Counted from the stretch's first letter, positions 27,107 to 37,555 are shown. The stretch: 53,787 nt of DNA from Oceanobacillus damuensis (GCF_001618145.1 NZ_LQNF01000032.1:1-53787); one strand, 5' to 3'. The notes: generated by a model not told the origin, from the letters alone. Numbers and translations: made by a program.

Positions 27107-30100
27107 TTAATTGTCCCGATTGACTCCATCCAGTTTCATAATAAAGTTTTCCACTAATTCATATCTGGTATGTTCGCTTTCATTGGTCCATTTAAATACG
27201 ATCTTCAGTTTCTTGTTCTCCGTTCCCAGACCAACATTTCGACCAAAGGAATTTGCCAGTTCGAAAAGCTTGGAACCGTCAATTTGCTGGCTGCGGACTT
27301 CTTCAACGAGCAGCTCAATTTTCTTGTTTCGTTCCGTAATCGACTCCACTCGCTCTTTTCTGGCAATCATTTTCAATGAAGACACAGTAAACAAATTAGC
27401 GACTTCTTGTGGATAATCGCCAAAACGATCGATCAGTTCTTCCTTCAGCTCTTCCATATCCTCCATGAGACTCATCCCTTGGAATTGCTTATAAATATCA
27501 ATTTTCTGCTTTTCATCCTTAATATATTCATCGGGAATATATGCATCAATATTCAAAGCAAGCTCAGGTTCAAAAGGTGTAATGTCTTCTATTTCCTTGC
27601 CTGCCATACGAGCATCGATTGCATCTTTCAGCATTTGGGAATACATATCAAAACCGACCGAATCGATAAACCCATGCTGTTGTGCGCCAAGCAGGTTACC
27701 TGCGCCTCGTATGGAAAGGTCCCGCATTGCAATTTTAAAACCGGAACCAAGCTCTGTAAACTCTTTAATGGCCTGCAGACGCTTTTCGGAAACTTCTGTA
27801 AGCACTTTGTCCTTCTGATAGGTGAAATAGGCATAGGCCACACGATTCGAACGCCCTACACGTCCCCGTAACTGATACAGCTGACTTAATCCCATGCGAT
27901 CTGCGTTGTTTACGATTAAGGTATTCACATTGGGAATATCAACACCTGTCTCAATGATGGTTGTGCTGACAAGAACATCGTATTCACCTTCGAGAAATCC
28001 AAAAATAACATTTTCAAGTTCTGTTTCATTCATTTGGCCATGGGCGACCGCGATTCTTGCATTATCTACAAGCATACCGAGATCACGTGCGACTTTGTCG
28101 ATATTTTCCACCCGATTATATAGGAAAAACACCTGTCCACCCCGTGCCATTTCTCTCTCGATTGCCTCACGAATGAAAATTGGATTATATTCCATGACAT
28201 ATGTCTGAATTGGGAATCGATTTTCCGGTGGTGTCTCGATAACGGACAAGTCGCGAACTCCAAGCATGGACATATGGAGGGTTCTTGGTATAGGAGTTGC
28301 CGTCAGTGTCAGTACATCAATGTTTGTTTTTAGCTGTTTGATCTTTTCTTTATGCTTTACTCCAAATCGTTGTTCCTCATCGACGATCAGAAGTCCTAAA
28401 TCACGATACTCAACATCCTTGGATAACAGTCGGTGTGTACCGATAACCACATCCACCGTTCCTTTTCTCAGGCCGTCAAGTGTATCCTTTTGCTGTTTTT
28501 TTGTGCGGAAGCGGCTGAGGATACCAATATTAATGGCATGATCCTGAAACCGTTCCCGGACAGTCTCAAAGTGCTGCTGTGCTAATATCGTTGTAGGAAC
28601 TAAGATTGCAACCTGTTTTCCATCTGCAACTGCTTTAAATGCCGCGCGGATGGCAACCTCGGTTTTTCCATAACCAACGTCCCCGCAAAGCAGCCGATCC
28701 ATTGGACGTTCCCTTTCCATGTCCTGCTTGATCTCTTCAATACAACGGAGCTGATCCTCTGTTTCCTGATAGGGGAAAGATGCTTCAAATTCGCGCTGCA
28801 TCTCGGTATCTTCTGAAAAGGAAAATCCTTTTTTTGCTTCGCGCTCTGCATACAATTTAATTAAATCATCCGCAATATCCTCGACAGACGACTGCACTTT
28901 CCGCTTTACCTTTGTCCATTCCGAACCGCCAAGCTTATATAATTTGGGCTCTTTTCCTTCTGAACCGGTAAATTTCTGTACAAGATCGATTTGGTCAATT
29001 GGAACGAATAACTTGTCGTCGCCAGAGTATTTGATCAGCATATAATCTTTATGCAAATCATTTAGCTGAAGTGTCTCAATACCGAGGTACTTTCCGACCC
29101 CGTGATTGGCATGTACAACATAGTCACCAATTTTTAATTCCTGATAACTTTTAATCCGCTCAGCATTTGATATTTTCTGCTTCCTTCTCGGGCGCTTTGA
29201 ACGTTTTTTAAACAGTTCATTTTCTGTAATGACTGCAAGTTTATGCATTGGAAACTCAATTCCATTTGTTATATTTCCAACCGCTATTGTCGGCATATCC
29301 ACAGGTAGGTTCAGACTCTTGGCAACGGTTGATTCTATATCATAATCTGCAAGAATAGAATGGATTTTCTCCGCACGATTTTTGTTTGGGGCAAGGATTA
29401 CAACAGAGAAATCCCCTTTTTCCCACCGTTTTAACTCATTCTTGAATAAGTGCATCTGTCCATGAAACTCTTGCATAACCCTTGTAGATAAATTAATAAT
29501 ATTTTGTGGCTGGGTATTTGGAATGTGCCTGAGAAACACAGACATATAAAGCCGCTGGTGTTTCATAGCTTCCAAAACCGTATTCCAATCCAATGAAAAT
29601 CTGCTGTTTTGCACCATCTGACTGGATTCAAGCAGGCTGCTGTACCACTCTGCTTCTTCAGTGTCCAGATTTGTAGCCGCTTCCTGAATTCTGCTCATCT
29701 CATCAAGGACGATAAGCCCATCTGATGGCAGGTAATCTAATAAACTAGCAGGCTTTGCATATAGATAGCCGATATATTTATACATTTCCTGATAACGCTC
29801 GAAATTTTTAAGTCGGCTGATGTCATGCTCCACCACTTCCATCAGTTTTTCTTTCGCATCAGATGCAATCATCTTTTTAAGTGTCACAGCTAGAGCCTCT
29901 TCCAATCTCTTGGATGCTGTCAGAATGTCTTCATCTGTTAGAAGAAGCTCTGTTGCGGGTCCGATAATCACCTCATCCACTTTATCCATTGAGCGTTGTG
30001 TCTCAGCATCAAAATAACGGATCGAGTCAATCTCTTCGTCAAATAATTCAATCCGGATTGGATGCTCCTCGGTGATCGGATAAATATCGATAATCCCCCC

Positions 30101-30631
30101 ACGCTGACTGAACTCTCCTGGTGTCGTCACCATCGAGCCTCGTTCGTATCCCATATCAATTAAAGAAGAAAGGTAAGAATCGATGTCTATTTCTTCACCA
30201 TTTCCGAAGCGCAGCTGATACTTGCTCCAATAATCCTGAGGAGGCAGAATTCTCTTTAACGCTGCTACAGGAGCAATTAAGATCCCAGCTTTTTTCTGGG
30301 ACCACGCTGTCAGTGCCTCAATTCGCTGCGCTCTTAATTCCGGGCTTGATATCGATATTTCAGAAGCTATTAATTCATTGACCGGATATAAATAAACCTT
30401 GTCATCCCCTACCATTTCCGATAGGTCCTCATAAAGCTGCTGTGCCTGAACAAGCTGATGGGTCACCAGCAGCACAGGTTTATTGATGGATTGATTGATT
30501 ACTGATACAAGCATACTTCTGGCAGAACCTGAAAGTCCTGCAATCAGTTGCTCCTGCATCCCTCCGGAAATACCATTGATTATCGATTGAATATCTTCTT
30601 TCGTTTGTAGATAGCTGTTAATGCCTTTCAT
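27107..30631 (-). CDS. mfd: Transcription-repair coupling factor Mfd
   Basis: ATP-dependent translocase that removes stalled RNA polymerase and recruits UvrA. The N-terminal UvrB-like region (about 1-350) is followed by an RNA-polymerase-interaction domain (about 490-560, GDYVVHANHGVGKYLG), a RecG-like helicase core with Walker A LCGDVGYGKTEVA and DEEQ box VDEEQRFG, and a C-terminal UvrA-interaction domain. At 1,174 residues it is full length. The start is ATG 30631, with AAGGGG 7 nt upstream. Confidence 0.98.
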   Translation of the reverse strand: MKGINSYLQTKEDIQSIINGISGGMQEQLIAGLSGSARSMLVSVINQSINKPVLLVTHQLVQAQQLYEDLSEMVGDDKVYLYPVNELIASEISISSPELRAQRIEALTAWSQKKAGILIAPVAALKRILPPQDYWSKYQLRFGNGEEIDIDSYLSSLIDMGYERGSMVTTPGEFSQRGGIIDIYPITEEHPIRIELFDEEIDSIRYFDAETQRSMDKVDEVIIGPATELLLTDEDILTASKRLEEALAVTLKKMIASDAKEKLMEVVEHDISRLKNFERYQEMYKYIGYLYAKPASLLDYLPSDGLIVLDEMSRIQEAATNLDTEEAEWYSSLLESSQMVQNSRFSLDWNTVLEAMKHQRLYMSVFLRHIPNTQPQNIINLSTRVMQEFHGQMHLFKNELKRWEKGDFSVVILAPNKNRAEKIHSILADYDIESTVAKSLNLPVDMPTIAVGNITNGIEFPMHKLAVITENELFKKRSKRPRRKQKISNAERIKSYQELKIGDYVVHANHGVGKYLGIETLQLNDLHKDYMLIKYSGDDKLFVPIDQIDLVQKFTGSEGKEPKLYKLGGSEWTKVKRKVQSSVEDIADDLIKLYAEREAKKGFSFSEDTEMQREFEASFPYQETEDQLRCIEEIKQDMERERPMDRLLCGDVGYGKTEVAIRAAFKAVADGKQVAILVPTTILAQQHFETVRERFQDHAINIGILSRFRTKKQQKDTLDGLRKGTVDVVIGTHRLLSKDVEYRDLGLLIVDEEQRFGVKHKEKIKQLKTNIDVLTLTATPIPRTLHMSMLGVRDLSVIETPPENRFPIQTYVMEYNPIFIREAIEREMARGGQVFFLYNRVENIDKVARDLGMLVDNARIAVAHGQMNETELENVIFGFLEGEYDVLVSTTIIETGVDIPNVNTLIVNNADRMGLSQLYQLRGRVGRSNRVAYAYFTYQKDKVLTEVSEKRLQAIKEFTELGSGFKIAMRDLSIRGAGNLLGAQQHGFIDSVGFDMYSQMLKDAIDARMAGKEIEDITPFEPELALNIDAYIPDEYIKDEKQKIDIYKQFQGMSLMEDMEELKEELIDRFGDYPQEVANLFTVSSLKMIARKERVESITERNKKIELLVEEVRSQQIDGSKLFELANSFGRNVGLGTENKKLKIVFKWTNESEHTRYELVENFIMKLDGVNRDN

Positions 30632-30708
30632 CGCTTTACCCCTTTTAAAATGCGTATATAAGCGCAAAAACGCCTTGGTTTACAGAACCAAAGCTTTTGC
30701 TGCATATG

Positions 30709-30939
30709 TTATTGTATAAAAAAATCCAATTCATGATAATTCGGATGCTGGCCCAGTGCTTGTTCACAATTCTCACAAATTGTATTTATTTGTATATCAC
30801 CATTACTATCATAATGGATCATTTCTTTCTTTTCCTTTTTGCTTAACTGATCGAAACCAAGCATTGATGCATCGACCACTTTTTGCTCCAGTTTCCCGAT
30901 TCTTTGACCGCAATGCCTGCAGTTATAAATAATTGACAT
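30709..30939 (-). CDS. fin: Anti-sigma-F factor Fin
   Basis: A 76-residue zinc-finger-like protein with two CxxC pairs (NCRHCGQRIG, TICENCEQALG), matching Fin (YabK). In B. subtilis it is made in the forespore and inhibits sigma-F to aid the switch to sigma-G. The start is ATG 30939, with GAGGTG 7 nt upstream. A sigma-F-like promoter precedes it. It lies between pth and mfd, the conserved location. Confidence 0.93.
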   Translation of the reverse strand: MSIIYNCRHCGQRIGKLEQKVVDASMLGFDQLSKKEKKEMIHYDSNGDIQINTICENCEQALGQHPNYHELDFFIQ

Positions 30940-30971
30940 AGTCACCCACCTCGAATAATCTTTCTTTTTAG

Positions 30972-31000
30972 AAGTTTATCCGGTTGATGATATATTATAC
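30972..31000 (-). promoter_or_regulatory. fin sigma-F-type promoter
   Basis: Minus strand: GTATA (30996-31000), 14-nt spacer, GGATAAACTT (30972-30981), matching the sigma-F -10 consensus GGNRANANTW at 9 of 10 positions. fin is sigma-F dependent in B. subtilis. Confidence 0.6.
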
Positions 31001-31031
31001 ATCGACTGCTGAACATGTATAAGCCTATGTA

Positions 31032-31595
31032 TCAATTGTTATATTCATTCATCACTTCTATGAATGGTGTTCCCTTCAACCAAGCCTCACAGGCATCTGC
31101 GGAATTTCTGATGCTTGATACAACATCATCATGTTCTGCTTTCGGAAAAGAACCCAGAACATAGTCCACTACCGGAATAGGTGATGTTGGTCTCCCTACA
31201 CCTATGCGAATACGCTTAAATTCTTTCGTGCCTAGGTGATCGATTGTCGATCTTACCCCATTATGCCCGCCATGGCCCCCTTTTTGACGGAGACGGATCT
31301 TTCCAGTTGGCAGATCAAGATCATCATAAATGACTAGGACATCATCATGCTCCACATTATAATAATCCATCAAAGGGCGAATCGATTCACCGGAGAGATT
31401 CATATAGGTTTGTGGCTGAAGAAGAATGACCTTTTCCCCTTCAAAGATTTCCATCGAGTAATCGCCATTGAACTTTGATTTGTTAAGACTCCATCGATTA
31501 CGCTCCAAAAGCTCGTCAATAACCATAAAACCAATATTGTGCCTGGTGTGCTTATATTTTTTTCCTGGATTGCCTAGTCCTACTATACATTTCAT
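31032..31595 (-). CDS. pth: Peptidyl-tRNA hydrolase
   Basis: Frees tRNA from prematurely released peptidyl-tRNA. Family signatures are [18 protein letters not shown] with the catalytic histidine (about residue 20), [27 protein letters not shown] and [11 protein letters not shown]. Length of 187 residues is normal. It follows rplY, as in B. subtilis, where the gene is also known as spoVC. Confidence 0.98.
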   Translation of the reverse strand: MKCIVGLGNPGKKYKHTRHNIGFMVIDELLERNRWSLNKSKFNGDYSMEIFEGEKVILLQPQTYMNLSGESIRPLMDYYNVEHDDVLVIYDDLDLPTGKIRLRQKGGHGGHNGVRSTIDHLGTKEFKRIRIGVGRPTSPIPVVDYVLGSFPKAEHDDVVSSIRNSADACEAWLKGTPFIEVMNEYNN

Positions 31596-31625
31596 TTTAC
31601 TTCTTCCTTCTCCAGTTTTATAAAT

Positions 31626-31688
31626 GGATCCAAAACAACAATCCCTCCTGCTAAGAAATCGATATTCTCTCAGCTTCTTAAAGGAGGG
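31626..31688 (-). terminator. Hairpin and probable terminator after rplY
   Basis: CCCTCCT (31643-31649) pairs with AGGAGGG (31682-31688), with a further inner AAGAA/TTCTT. The minus-strand 3' flank is T-rich (ATTGTTGTTTTGG). Confidence 0.55.
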
Positions 31689-31719
31689 TCTTTCGTTGCT
31701 ATGCTATAAGGATTTATTC

Positions 31720-32355
31720 TTATTTTTCTTCTTTTTCTTCTTTTTCAGCTCCGACCAGTTCTGGTTCTGCACTTTCATCAGCATCTGAGTCGAAATCTTC
31801 TTCCTTCGTAGGCGGTAATACTGTAGCGATGGTTGCATCTGAATCATCAAGAATTTCATATGTCCCACCGGAGGTTATATCGGCAATAGTAAGACTGTCT
31901 CCTATATCCAACCCAGACACATCAACCGTGATTTCTTCAGGGAAGTTACCTGGTTTTGCTCTTACTTGAAGCTCAAAGTATGGCTGCTGCAAGACCCCGC
32001 CTGCTTTGACACCTTGCGATTCGCCTTCCAGTCTGATCGGAACTTCAACATCCATTTCCTCAGACATGTTGACAATGTAAAAGTCAGCATGTATTAACTG
32101 GTCCTTAATAGGATCGATTTGATAATCGTGAAGCATTACATCCACTGAATCGTCATTTTCTACTTCTAATGAAATTATAGCATTTTTCCCTTCATCACGG
32201 ACCGTTTTTATTAATTCAATACTATCTACCGCAACATTTTTCGGGTCCTTTGCCTTGCCGTAGATAACCGCCGGAACATGCCCGCTAAGTCTGATCTCTT
32301 TTGTTGCTGACTTTGTTAGATTTTCCCGTTTCGTTGCTTTTAATTTTACTGCCAT
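31720..32355 (-). CDS. rplY: Ribosomal protein bL25, long form (Ctc)
   Basis: A 5S-rRNA-binding ribosomal/general-stress protein. The N-terminal bL25 beta-barrel (1-92: MAVKLKATKRE, GHVPAVIYGKAKDPKNVAVD) is followed by the TL5 C-terminal domain (93-185) and a very acidic tail of about 25 residues. The start is ATG 32355, with GGAGG 9 nt upstream. In B. subtilis ctc is a sigma-B gene; I found no convincing sigma-B promoter here. Confidence 0.96.
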   Translation of the reverse strand: MAVKLKATKRENLTKSATKEIRLSGHVPAVIYGKAKDPKNVAVDSIELIKTVRDEGKNAIISLEVENDDSVDVMLHDYQIDPIKDQLIHADFYIVNMSEEMDVEVPIRLEGESQGVKAGGVLQQPYFELQVRAKPGNFPEEITVDVSGLDIGDSLTIADITSGGTYEILDDSDATIATVLPPTKEEDFDSDADESAEPELVGAEKEEKEEK

Positions 32356-32463
32356 AGTAATCATCCTCCATATTTTTTAAAACATCATTTCAAATAGTTA
32401 AGTATTCGTCTTTCTATTCTTTCACATATGTTCATTCGTGGAGTCAAAACGTGTCAGTATCAA

Positions 32464-32549
32464 GAAAAAAACTGGGTGTCATCAACACTTTCGGTGACAG
32501 CCTTAGTTGCATTTATGCTGACAGGTAGGTTTAACTTTCTACCTGTCAA
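32464..32549 (-). repeat. Two-hairpin 3' element, copy R1, downstream of prs (terminator)
   Basis: Minus strand: TGACAGGTAG pairs with CTACCTGTCA, then GCATAAATGCAACTAAGGC, then TGTCA...TGACA with outer AACT...AGTT followed by seven T. The last hairpin is a good intrinsic terminator for prs. The first stem is different in sequence from copy R2 but still paired. Confidence 0.8.
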
Positions 32550-32580
32550 TTAATACCCCAAATACGGTCTATCTAAACAA

Positions 32581-33534
32581 TTAATCGAATAAGATACTTA
32601 CAGACTGCAATTCATGCACCCGGATAATTGCTTCCCCGATTAACGGTGCTACGGAGAGAATCGTTATTTTGCCGCTGTGTTTTTCTTCCGGAAGCGGGAT
32701 CGTGTCTGTAATAACCAATTCTTTTATTTGCGAATTGTCAATACGCTCAATTGCCGGCCCTGATAGTACTGGGTGTGTACAGCAAGCATATACCTCTTTA
32801 GCTCCATTTTCAATCAATGCATTTGCTGCAAGGGTAATCGTTCCCGCTGTATCAATAATATCATCAATCAAAATAGCAGTTTTTCCTTCGATATTTCCGA
32901 TAATATTCATGATTTCCGCCACATTCGGCCGTGGACGGCGCTTATCGATGATTCCAATAGGTGCCTTCAGGCGGTCAGCCATTCTGCGAGCTCGGGTCAC
33001 ACCGCCATGATCCGGTGATACGATAATGGGATCTTCGAGGTTTTTCGCTTCAAAGTAGCTTGATAAAATGGGAACACCCTGCAAGTGATCGATCGGGATA
33101 TTAAAGAATCCCTGAATTTGCGGTGCATGCAAGTCAAGTGTAATAACTCGGTTTGCTCCTGCAGTTTCGATTAAATCTGCTACCAGTTTAGCGGCAATCG
33201 GCTCACGTGATCTTGCTTTTCGATCCTGTCTTGCATAGCCATAATACGGCATTACAATATTAATCGATTTTGCTGATGCACGCTTCAGTGCATCAATCAT
33301 GATTAACAGTTCCATAATATGTTGATTAACCGGAGCACATGTTGATTGGACTACATAAACGTCGCAACCACGAATACTTTCCTCAATATTGATCTGGACT
33401 TCTCCATCGCTGAATCTTGATACCGTACATTTACCGAGTGTTGTCCCTATATGAGCTGCGATGTCCTCTGCCAATTTAGGGTTGGAATTAAGCGAGAACA
33501 CCTTCAACGATGGATCCTTGTAGCTAGATGCCAT
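32581..33534 (-). CDS. prs: Ribose-phosphate pyrophosphokinase
   Basis: Makes PRPP from ribose-5-phosphate and ATP for purine, pyrimidine, histidine and tryptophan synthesis. Signatures are [47 protein letters not shown] and the PRPP loop [13 protein letters not shown] (about residue 218). Length of 317 residues is standard. CGGAGG precedes the ATG. It lies 15 nt after glmU and is cotranscribed with it. Confidence 0.98.
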   Translation of the reverse strand: MASSYKDPSLKVFSLNSNPKLAEDIAAHIGTTLGKCTVSRFSDGEVQINIEESIRGCDVYVVQSTCAPVNQHIMELLIMIDALKRASAKSINIVMPYYGYARQDRKARSREPIAAKLVADLIETAGANRVITLDLHAPQIQGFFNIPIDHLQGVPILSSYFEAKNLEDPIIVSPDHGGVTRARRMADRLKAPIGIIDKRRPRPNVAEIMNIIGNIEGKTAILIDDIIDTAGTITLAANALIENGAKEVYACCTHPVLSGPAIERIDNSQIKELVITDTIPLPEEKHSGKITILSVAPLIGEAIIRVHELQSVSILFD

Positions 33535-33549
33535 GAAATATAACCTCCG

Positions 33550-34929
33550 TTAATCTTTTTTTCTGTTTTTTAATTTTGTTACATAGCCTTCTTTGTTTGT
33601 CTGTCTTGCTCTTGCAACTGACAGAGCATCTTCTGGCACGTCTTCTGTAATGGTTGATCCAGCTGCAATATACGATCCTTTTCCGACGGTAACTGGAGCA
33701 ATCAGGTTGGAGTTACAACCGATGAATGCGTCATCTTCAATTGTGGTCAGGAATTTATTCGCTCCATCATAGTTTACTGTTATTGTACCACAACCAATGT
33801 TCACATTGCTTCCAACTTCCGCGTCTCCGATGTAACTCAGATGGGACACTTTACTTTTGTCGCCCAGTACGGTCTTTTTAATTTCTACGAAGTTACCTAA
33901 TTTGGCATCATCACCAACTATCGAATCCGGTCTGATATGGGCAAATGGACCAATTTTTACGCGGTCACCAATTTTACTGTCATTTGCTACACTCTGTTTT
34001 ACAACCGTTCCTTCTCCAATATGGCAGTTGGAAATTTCACTGTTTGGTCCAATCTCAGCATCAGACTTTATCATCGTATTTCCTTTTAAGATGGAGCCTG
34101 GATAAATCGTGACATCCGATTCAATAACAACATCCGGTTCGATGTAGGTTTGGTCAGGGTCGATAATAGCTACACCGTTACGCATATGTTGTTCATTTAT
34201 ACGTTTTTTCATCGTCTTTTCAGCTTCTGCCAATGCGACACGGTCATTAACGCCCAACGTTTCTTCAAAGTCGGGTGTTAAGAATGCACTGACCTTTTCC
34301 CCTTTTTTCTTCATAATTTCAATAACATCTGGTAAATAGTATTCTCCCTGTGCATTATCATTGGAAACTTCCTGCAATGCAGCAAATAATGCCTGGTTAT
34401 CAAAGCAATATGTCCCCGTATTAATCTCATTGACCAGAAGTTCATGTTCATTTGCATCCTTATGTTCAACAATCCGCTCCACTTCATTCACGTCATTCCG
34501 GATGACTCTTCCATATCCTGCAGGCTTGTCTGTCTTTGCAGTCAGAATAGTCGCACTTGCCCCTTCCTGTTCATGATGATTGAACAGTGCCTGGAACGTT
34601 TCACCTGTAATTAATGGGGTATCACCGCAGGCGACAATGGTAGTACCTTCTTTATCTTTCAATAAATCTTCTGCCTGTTGGACTGCATGTGCTGTTCCCA
34701 GCTGTTCTTCCTGGATAACATATTCACTTACCTGTCCAATCTGCTCTTTAACCTTTTCCGCTCCAAAACCTACAACTGTAACCATTTTATCTAATTTTAC
34801 TGTATTTAACTGATCTATAACATGTTGCACCATTGCACGACCTGCAACTGGATGTAAAACTTTATAAAGCTTTGATTTCATTCTAGTTCCTTGCCCTGCT
34901 GCAAGAATAACGGCAAAACGATTAGTCAT
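33550..34929 (-). CDS. glmU: Bifunctional N-acetylglucosamine-1-phosphate uridyltransferase / glucosamine-1-phosphate acetyltransferase
   Basis: Makes UDP-GlcNAc for peptidoglycan and teichoic acid. The N-terminal pyrophosphorylase (1-230) has [15 protein letters not shown] and GDTPLI. The C-terminal half (250-459) is a left-handed beta helix of hexapeptide repeats with the acetyltransferase signature ([20 protein letters not shown]). The start is ATG 34929, with GGAGG 7 nt upstream; the frame continues upstream without similarity. Its own sigma-A promoter is visible. Confidence 0.98.
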   Translation of the reverse strand: MTNRFAVILAAGQGTRMKSKLYKVLHPVAGRAMVQHVIDQLNTVKLDKMVTVVGFGAEKVKEQIGQVSEYVIQEEQLGTAHAVQQAEDLLKDKEGTTIVACGDTPLITGETFQALFNHHEQEGASATILTAKTDKPAGYGRVIRNDVNEVERIVEHKDANEHELLVNEINTGTYCFDNQALFAALQEVSNDNAQGEYYLPDVIEIMKKKGEKVSAFLTPDFEETLGVNDRVALAEAEKTMKKRINEQHMRNGVAIIDPDQTYIEPDVVIESDVTIYPGSILKGNTMIKSDAEIGPNSEISNCHIGEGTVVKQSVANDSKIGDRVKIGPFAHIRPDSIVGDDAKLGNFVEIKKTVLGDKSKVSHLSYIGDAEVGSNVNIGCGTITVNYDGANKFLTTIEDDAFIGCNSNLIAPVTVGKGSYIAAGSTITEDVPEDALSVARARQTNKEGYVTKLKNRKKD

Positions 34930-34965
34930 AAGGAAACCTCCATCATTTCTAAATATCCACCTTAA

Positions 34966-34994
34966 AATATATCGTAAAAAACATATGATTTCAA
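34966..34994 (-). promoter_or_regulatory. glmU-prs sigma-A promoter
   Basis: Minus strand: TTGAAA (34989-34994), 17-nt spacer, TATATT (34966-34971), about 37 nt before the ATG. Confidence 0.65.
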
Positions 34995-35163
34995 CAGAAG
35001 ACAGCGGTGAGGCATTACTCAAATGAGAAAAGTGAAGAAGTTGTGAATATTGTTTCCAATATTTACCCAACCAGGAGGATAATAACTACAGAAGACAAAA
35101 AAAGAAGGCCAACCTTTAGCAGATTTGACCCGTCTTCATCATCATAATTATTTTAAATCTTTT

Positions 35164-35454
35164 TTAAGAAGCCCCAGCTTCTTCATAGTTTACTTCACTT
35201 TCACCCGCACGACGGTATTCTTCCAAAACTGCATCTTGAATTTTAGAACGTGTTCCTGAATTAATCGGATGTGCTATGTCCCGAAATTCCCCATCAGGAG
35301 TTCTTTTTGACGGCATTGCAACAAATAATCCACTATTACCGTCGATTACGCGTATATCATGGACTACAAACTCCTGATCCAACGTAATAGATGCAATAGC
35401 TCGCATTCTGCCCTCTGTATTAACGCGGCGCAATCTAACGTCAGTTACTTCCAT
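35164..35454 (-). CDS. spoVG: RNA/DNA-binding regulator SpoVG
   Basis: A 96-residue protein matching SpoVG throughout ([49 protein letters not shown]). In B. subtilis it affects asymmetric septation; in other Firmicutes it binds nucleic acid. GGTGG precedes the ATG, and a conserved sigma-H promoter is visible. ridA (yabJ), which precedes it in B. subtilis, is missing. Confidence 0.98.
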   Translation of the reverse strand: MEVTDVRLRRVNTEGRMRAIASITLDQEFVVHDIRVIDGNSGLFVAMPSKRTPDGEFRDIAHPINSGTRSKIQDAVLEEYRRAGESEVNYEEAGAS

Positions 35455-35493
35455 GATGTCTCACCACCTTTTCCCTTTTGAACTTACTTTAAC

Positions 35494-35560
35494 TATTTCA
35501 ACAAAACAATTTGAAATTCCTGCTTAAAATTGAAAAAAATTAAATATTTTAAATATGTGA
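35494..35560 (-). promoter_or_regulatory. spoVG sigma-H promoter and upstream AT box
   Basis: Minus strand: GCAGGAATT (35515-35523) matches the sigma-H -35 RNAGGANWW exactly. After a 12-nt spacer GTTGAAATA (35494-35502) matches the -10 RNNGAATWW at 8 of 9. The spacing equals that of B. subtilis spoVG. Directly upstream (35524-35560) is almost pure A/T, like the AbrB-bound AT box of the B. subtilis promoter. Confidence 0.8.
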
Positions 35561-35612
35561 TATGCATCAAAAGGAAAAAGCTCTGGGGAATTGTCTCTAG
35601 TTAGTGCACTTA

Positions 35613-36443
35613 TTACTCAGTTTCTTTATGATTTTCTACATAATTACCGGCTTGAATTTCAATTTTGTTTTCCTTGATATCGACATTCGATATTTTTACT
35701 AAAGAGGTGTAATTACTGATCACACGTTCTTCTTCTTCATCATCCGCTTCTGCAAGCACACCAATTGCCTGAACCCTCGCATTGAATTCTGACAGCAAAT
35801 TAATGATACCTGTAATTGTTCCGCCCGCTTTCATAAAGTCATCGATGATACATACGTTTGCACCTTCTTCAAGACTTCTTTTTGGCAATACCATCGTTTG
35901 TATTTTACGGGAAGAACCAGACACATAGTTAATGCTCACGGATGAGCCTTCTGTCACTTTGGGGTCTCTTCTTGCTATTACGACCGGAACGTTCAGAAAT
36001 GCCGCGACAGCATATGCCAATGGAATCCCCTTTGTTGCAACCGTTACAATTACATCAATGTTCATTTTTGAAAATGCTGAAGCAAAAACACGCCCTATTT
36101 CCCTAACTGTTTTAGGGTCTCCCAGCAAATCACTCATATACAGATAGCCACCAGGCAAAATCCTCGATGAATCCTCCAGCTTCTTCCGTAATTTTTCGAT
36201 AAATTCCTTGCTGTTTGTATGTGAGAATTCGGGAATATATTTCACGCCTCCACCAGCGCCAGTGGATCGCTGAAGATAACCCATACCTTGGTTCTGGAAA
36301 ACGTCATTAATAATATCCAAATCCTCACTGATGGAAGATTTAGTCGTCTTACAAAGACTCACGAAATATGGTAACTGGATATGTTTTCTCGGGTTTTCCA
36401 GGAAAAAATCAGTTAATACAACCAATCTATTGCTTCTTTTCAT
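35613..36443 (-). CDS. purR: Purine operon repressor PurR
   Basis: A 276-residue repressor: an N-terminal winged helix (1-74: MKRSNRLVVLTDFFLENP) and a phosphoribosyltransferase-like domain with the PRPP-binding loop VCIIDDFMKAGGTITG (about residue 200). PRPP lowers DNA binding, linking purine genes to supply. The start is ATG 36443, behind GGGGTG; the extended upstream frame is not conserved. It follows ispE and precedes spoVG directly because ridA is absent. Confidence 0.97.
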   Translation of the reverse strand: MKRSNRLVVLTDFFLENPRKHIQLPYFVSLCKTTKSSISEDLDIINDVFQNQGMGYLQRSTGAGGGVKYIPEFSHTNSKEFIEKLRKKLEDSSRILPGGYLYMSDLLGDPKTVREIGRVFASAFSKMNIDVIVTVATKGIPLAYAVAAFLNVPVVIARRDPKVTEGSSVSINYVSGSSRKIQTMVLPKRSLEEGANVCIIDDFMKAGGTITGIINLLSEFNARVQAIGVLAEADDEEEERVISNYTSLVKISNVDIKENKIEIQAGNYVENHKETE

Positions 36444-36508
36444 TATTACACCCCAAAACCGTATATTTAAATAATAATATATCATTATTATACGTATTTT
36501 GGCAATGT

Positions 36509-37360
36509 TTACCCCAATAATCGAACTAAGTATACTTCATCACAAAAACCGCGCATGCCATTATATATGCGAGTTGCCTTATTCTGCTGCTCAACCAGTC
36601 CATAAACTGTCGGTCCGCTTCCGCTCATAAGAACTCCCGTAGCCCCTGCATGAACCATCGCCTCTTTAATGCGCAAAACTTCCGGATGTAAGCCAAACGT
36701 TATATCCTCCAGAGAATTGCCTATATTTCTGCACATTTTGCTGAAATCCTTTTCTTTTAAAGCTGCAAGTACTGCATTCGTGTCAGGATGCGATATTTTC
36801 TCCAGTTCAATGTGCCCGAAAACCGTCCGGGAAGAGACACCAATGTCCGGTTTTGCCAAAATAATCCAGCATGGGGGAGGAGAAGGCAACTTTTCGATTT
36901 TTTCTCCATATCCCCTTGCTATCGCTGTGTTCCCATATACACAAAAGGCAACATCCGCTCCAATCGTTGAACCAAGATCTGCTAACTCATCAAATGGGAT
37001 ATTTAATGACCATAATCGGTTAAGCCCCCGCAAAACAGCCGCAGCATCTGCACTTCCGCCTCCAAGGCCGGCTGAGACTGGTATACTCTTTTCAATGCTT
37101 ATATGAACGCCTTCCGTAATCCCGTATTTATTTTTGAATGCCCGAGCAGCTTTATAAGCTAAATTCCGTTCATCACTCGGTACATATCTGCTCTCCAGAG
37201 AAATATCAATTCGATCTTCATTCAACCGATCCAACTCAATGCGGTCAGCCAGATCTATCGATGTCATAATCATCTCGACATCATGGTATCCATCATCTCT
37301 TTTTCTTAATACATCCAGAGATAGATTAATCTTCGCCGGGGCTTTCTCTAATATAGTCAT
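36509..37360 (-). CDS. ispE: 4-diphosphocytidyl-2-C-methyl-D-erythritol kinase
   Basis: GHMP kinase of the MEP isoprenoid pathway. Signatures are [21 protein letters not shown], the ATP loop [19 protein letters not shown] (about residue 98) and the C-terminal [14 protein letters not shown]. The length of about 283 residues is normal. The start is the ATG at 37360, preceded by AGGTGG; a GTG four codons upstream is an alternative. Confidence 0.97.
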   Translation of the reverse strand: MTILEKAPAKINLSLDVLRKRDDGYHDVEMIMTSIDLADRIELDRLNEDRIDISLESRYVPSDERNLAYKAARAFKNKYGITEGVHISIEKSIPVSAGLGGGSADAAAVLRGLNRLWSLNIPFDELADLGSTIGADVAFCVYGNTAIARGYGEKIEKLPSPPPCWIILAKPDIGVSSRTVFGHIELEKISHPDTNAVLAALKEKDFSKMCRNIGNSLEDITFGLHPEVLRIKEAMVHAGATGVLMSGSGPTVYGLVEQQNKATRIYNGMRGFCDEVYLVRLLG

Positions 37361-37510
37361 TGCAATCACCACCTACCTTGTCCGTCCTCGAAAATATAAA
37401 TAATTGTACCATAATAAAAATTCATAGGCGAACAGAGTGTAGTTAAGAGCTTATTTGGATATGCACTGAACAGTCTCCACCGCTTTTGTTCGTACGCGAC
37501 CGCTCTGTTA

Positions 37511-37555
37511 TTTTTTTATGCAAAAAGGCAAATCCTTTAGGATCTGCCTTTTTGC
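37511..37555 (-). terminator. sspF terminator overlapping the stop codon
   Basis: GCAAAAAGGCA pairs with TGCCTTTTTGC (37545-37555 and 37520-37530), with the sspF stop codon in the loop. An A/T-rich stretch follows. Confidence 0.75.

Noticed and set aside
32365-32463. sigma-B promoter for rplY (ctc)
   Set aside because: No GTTTAA/GGGTAT pair with proper spacing is present.
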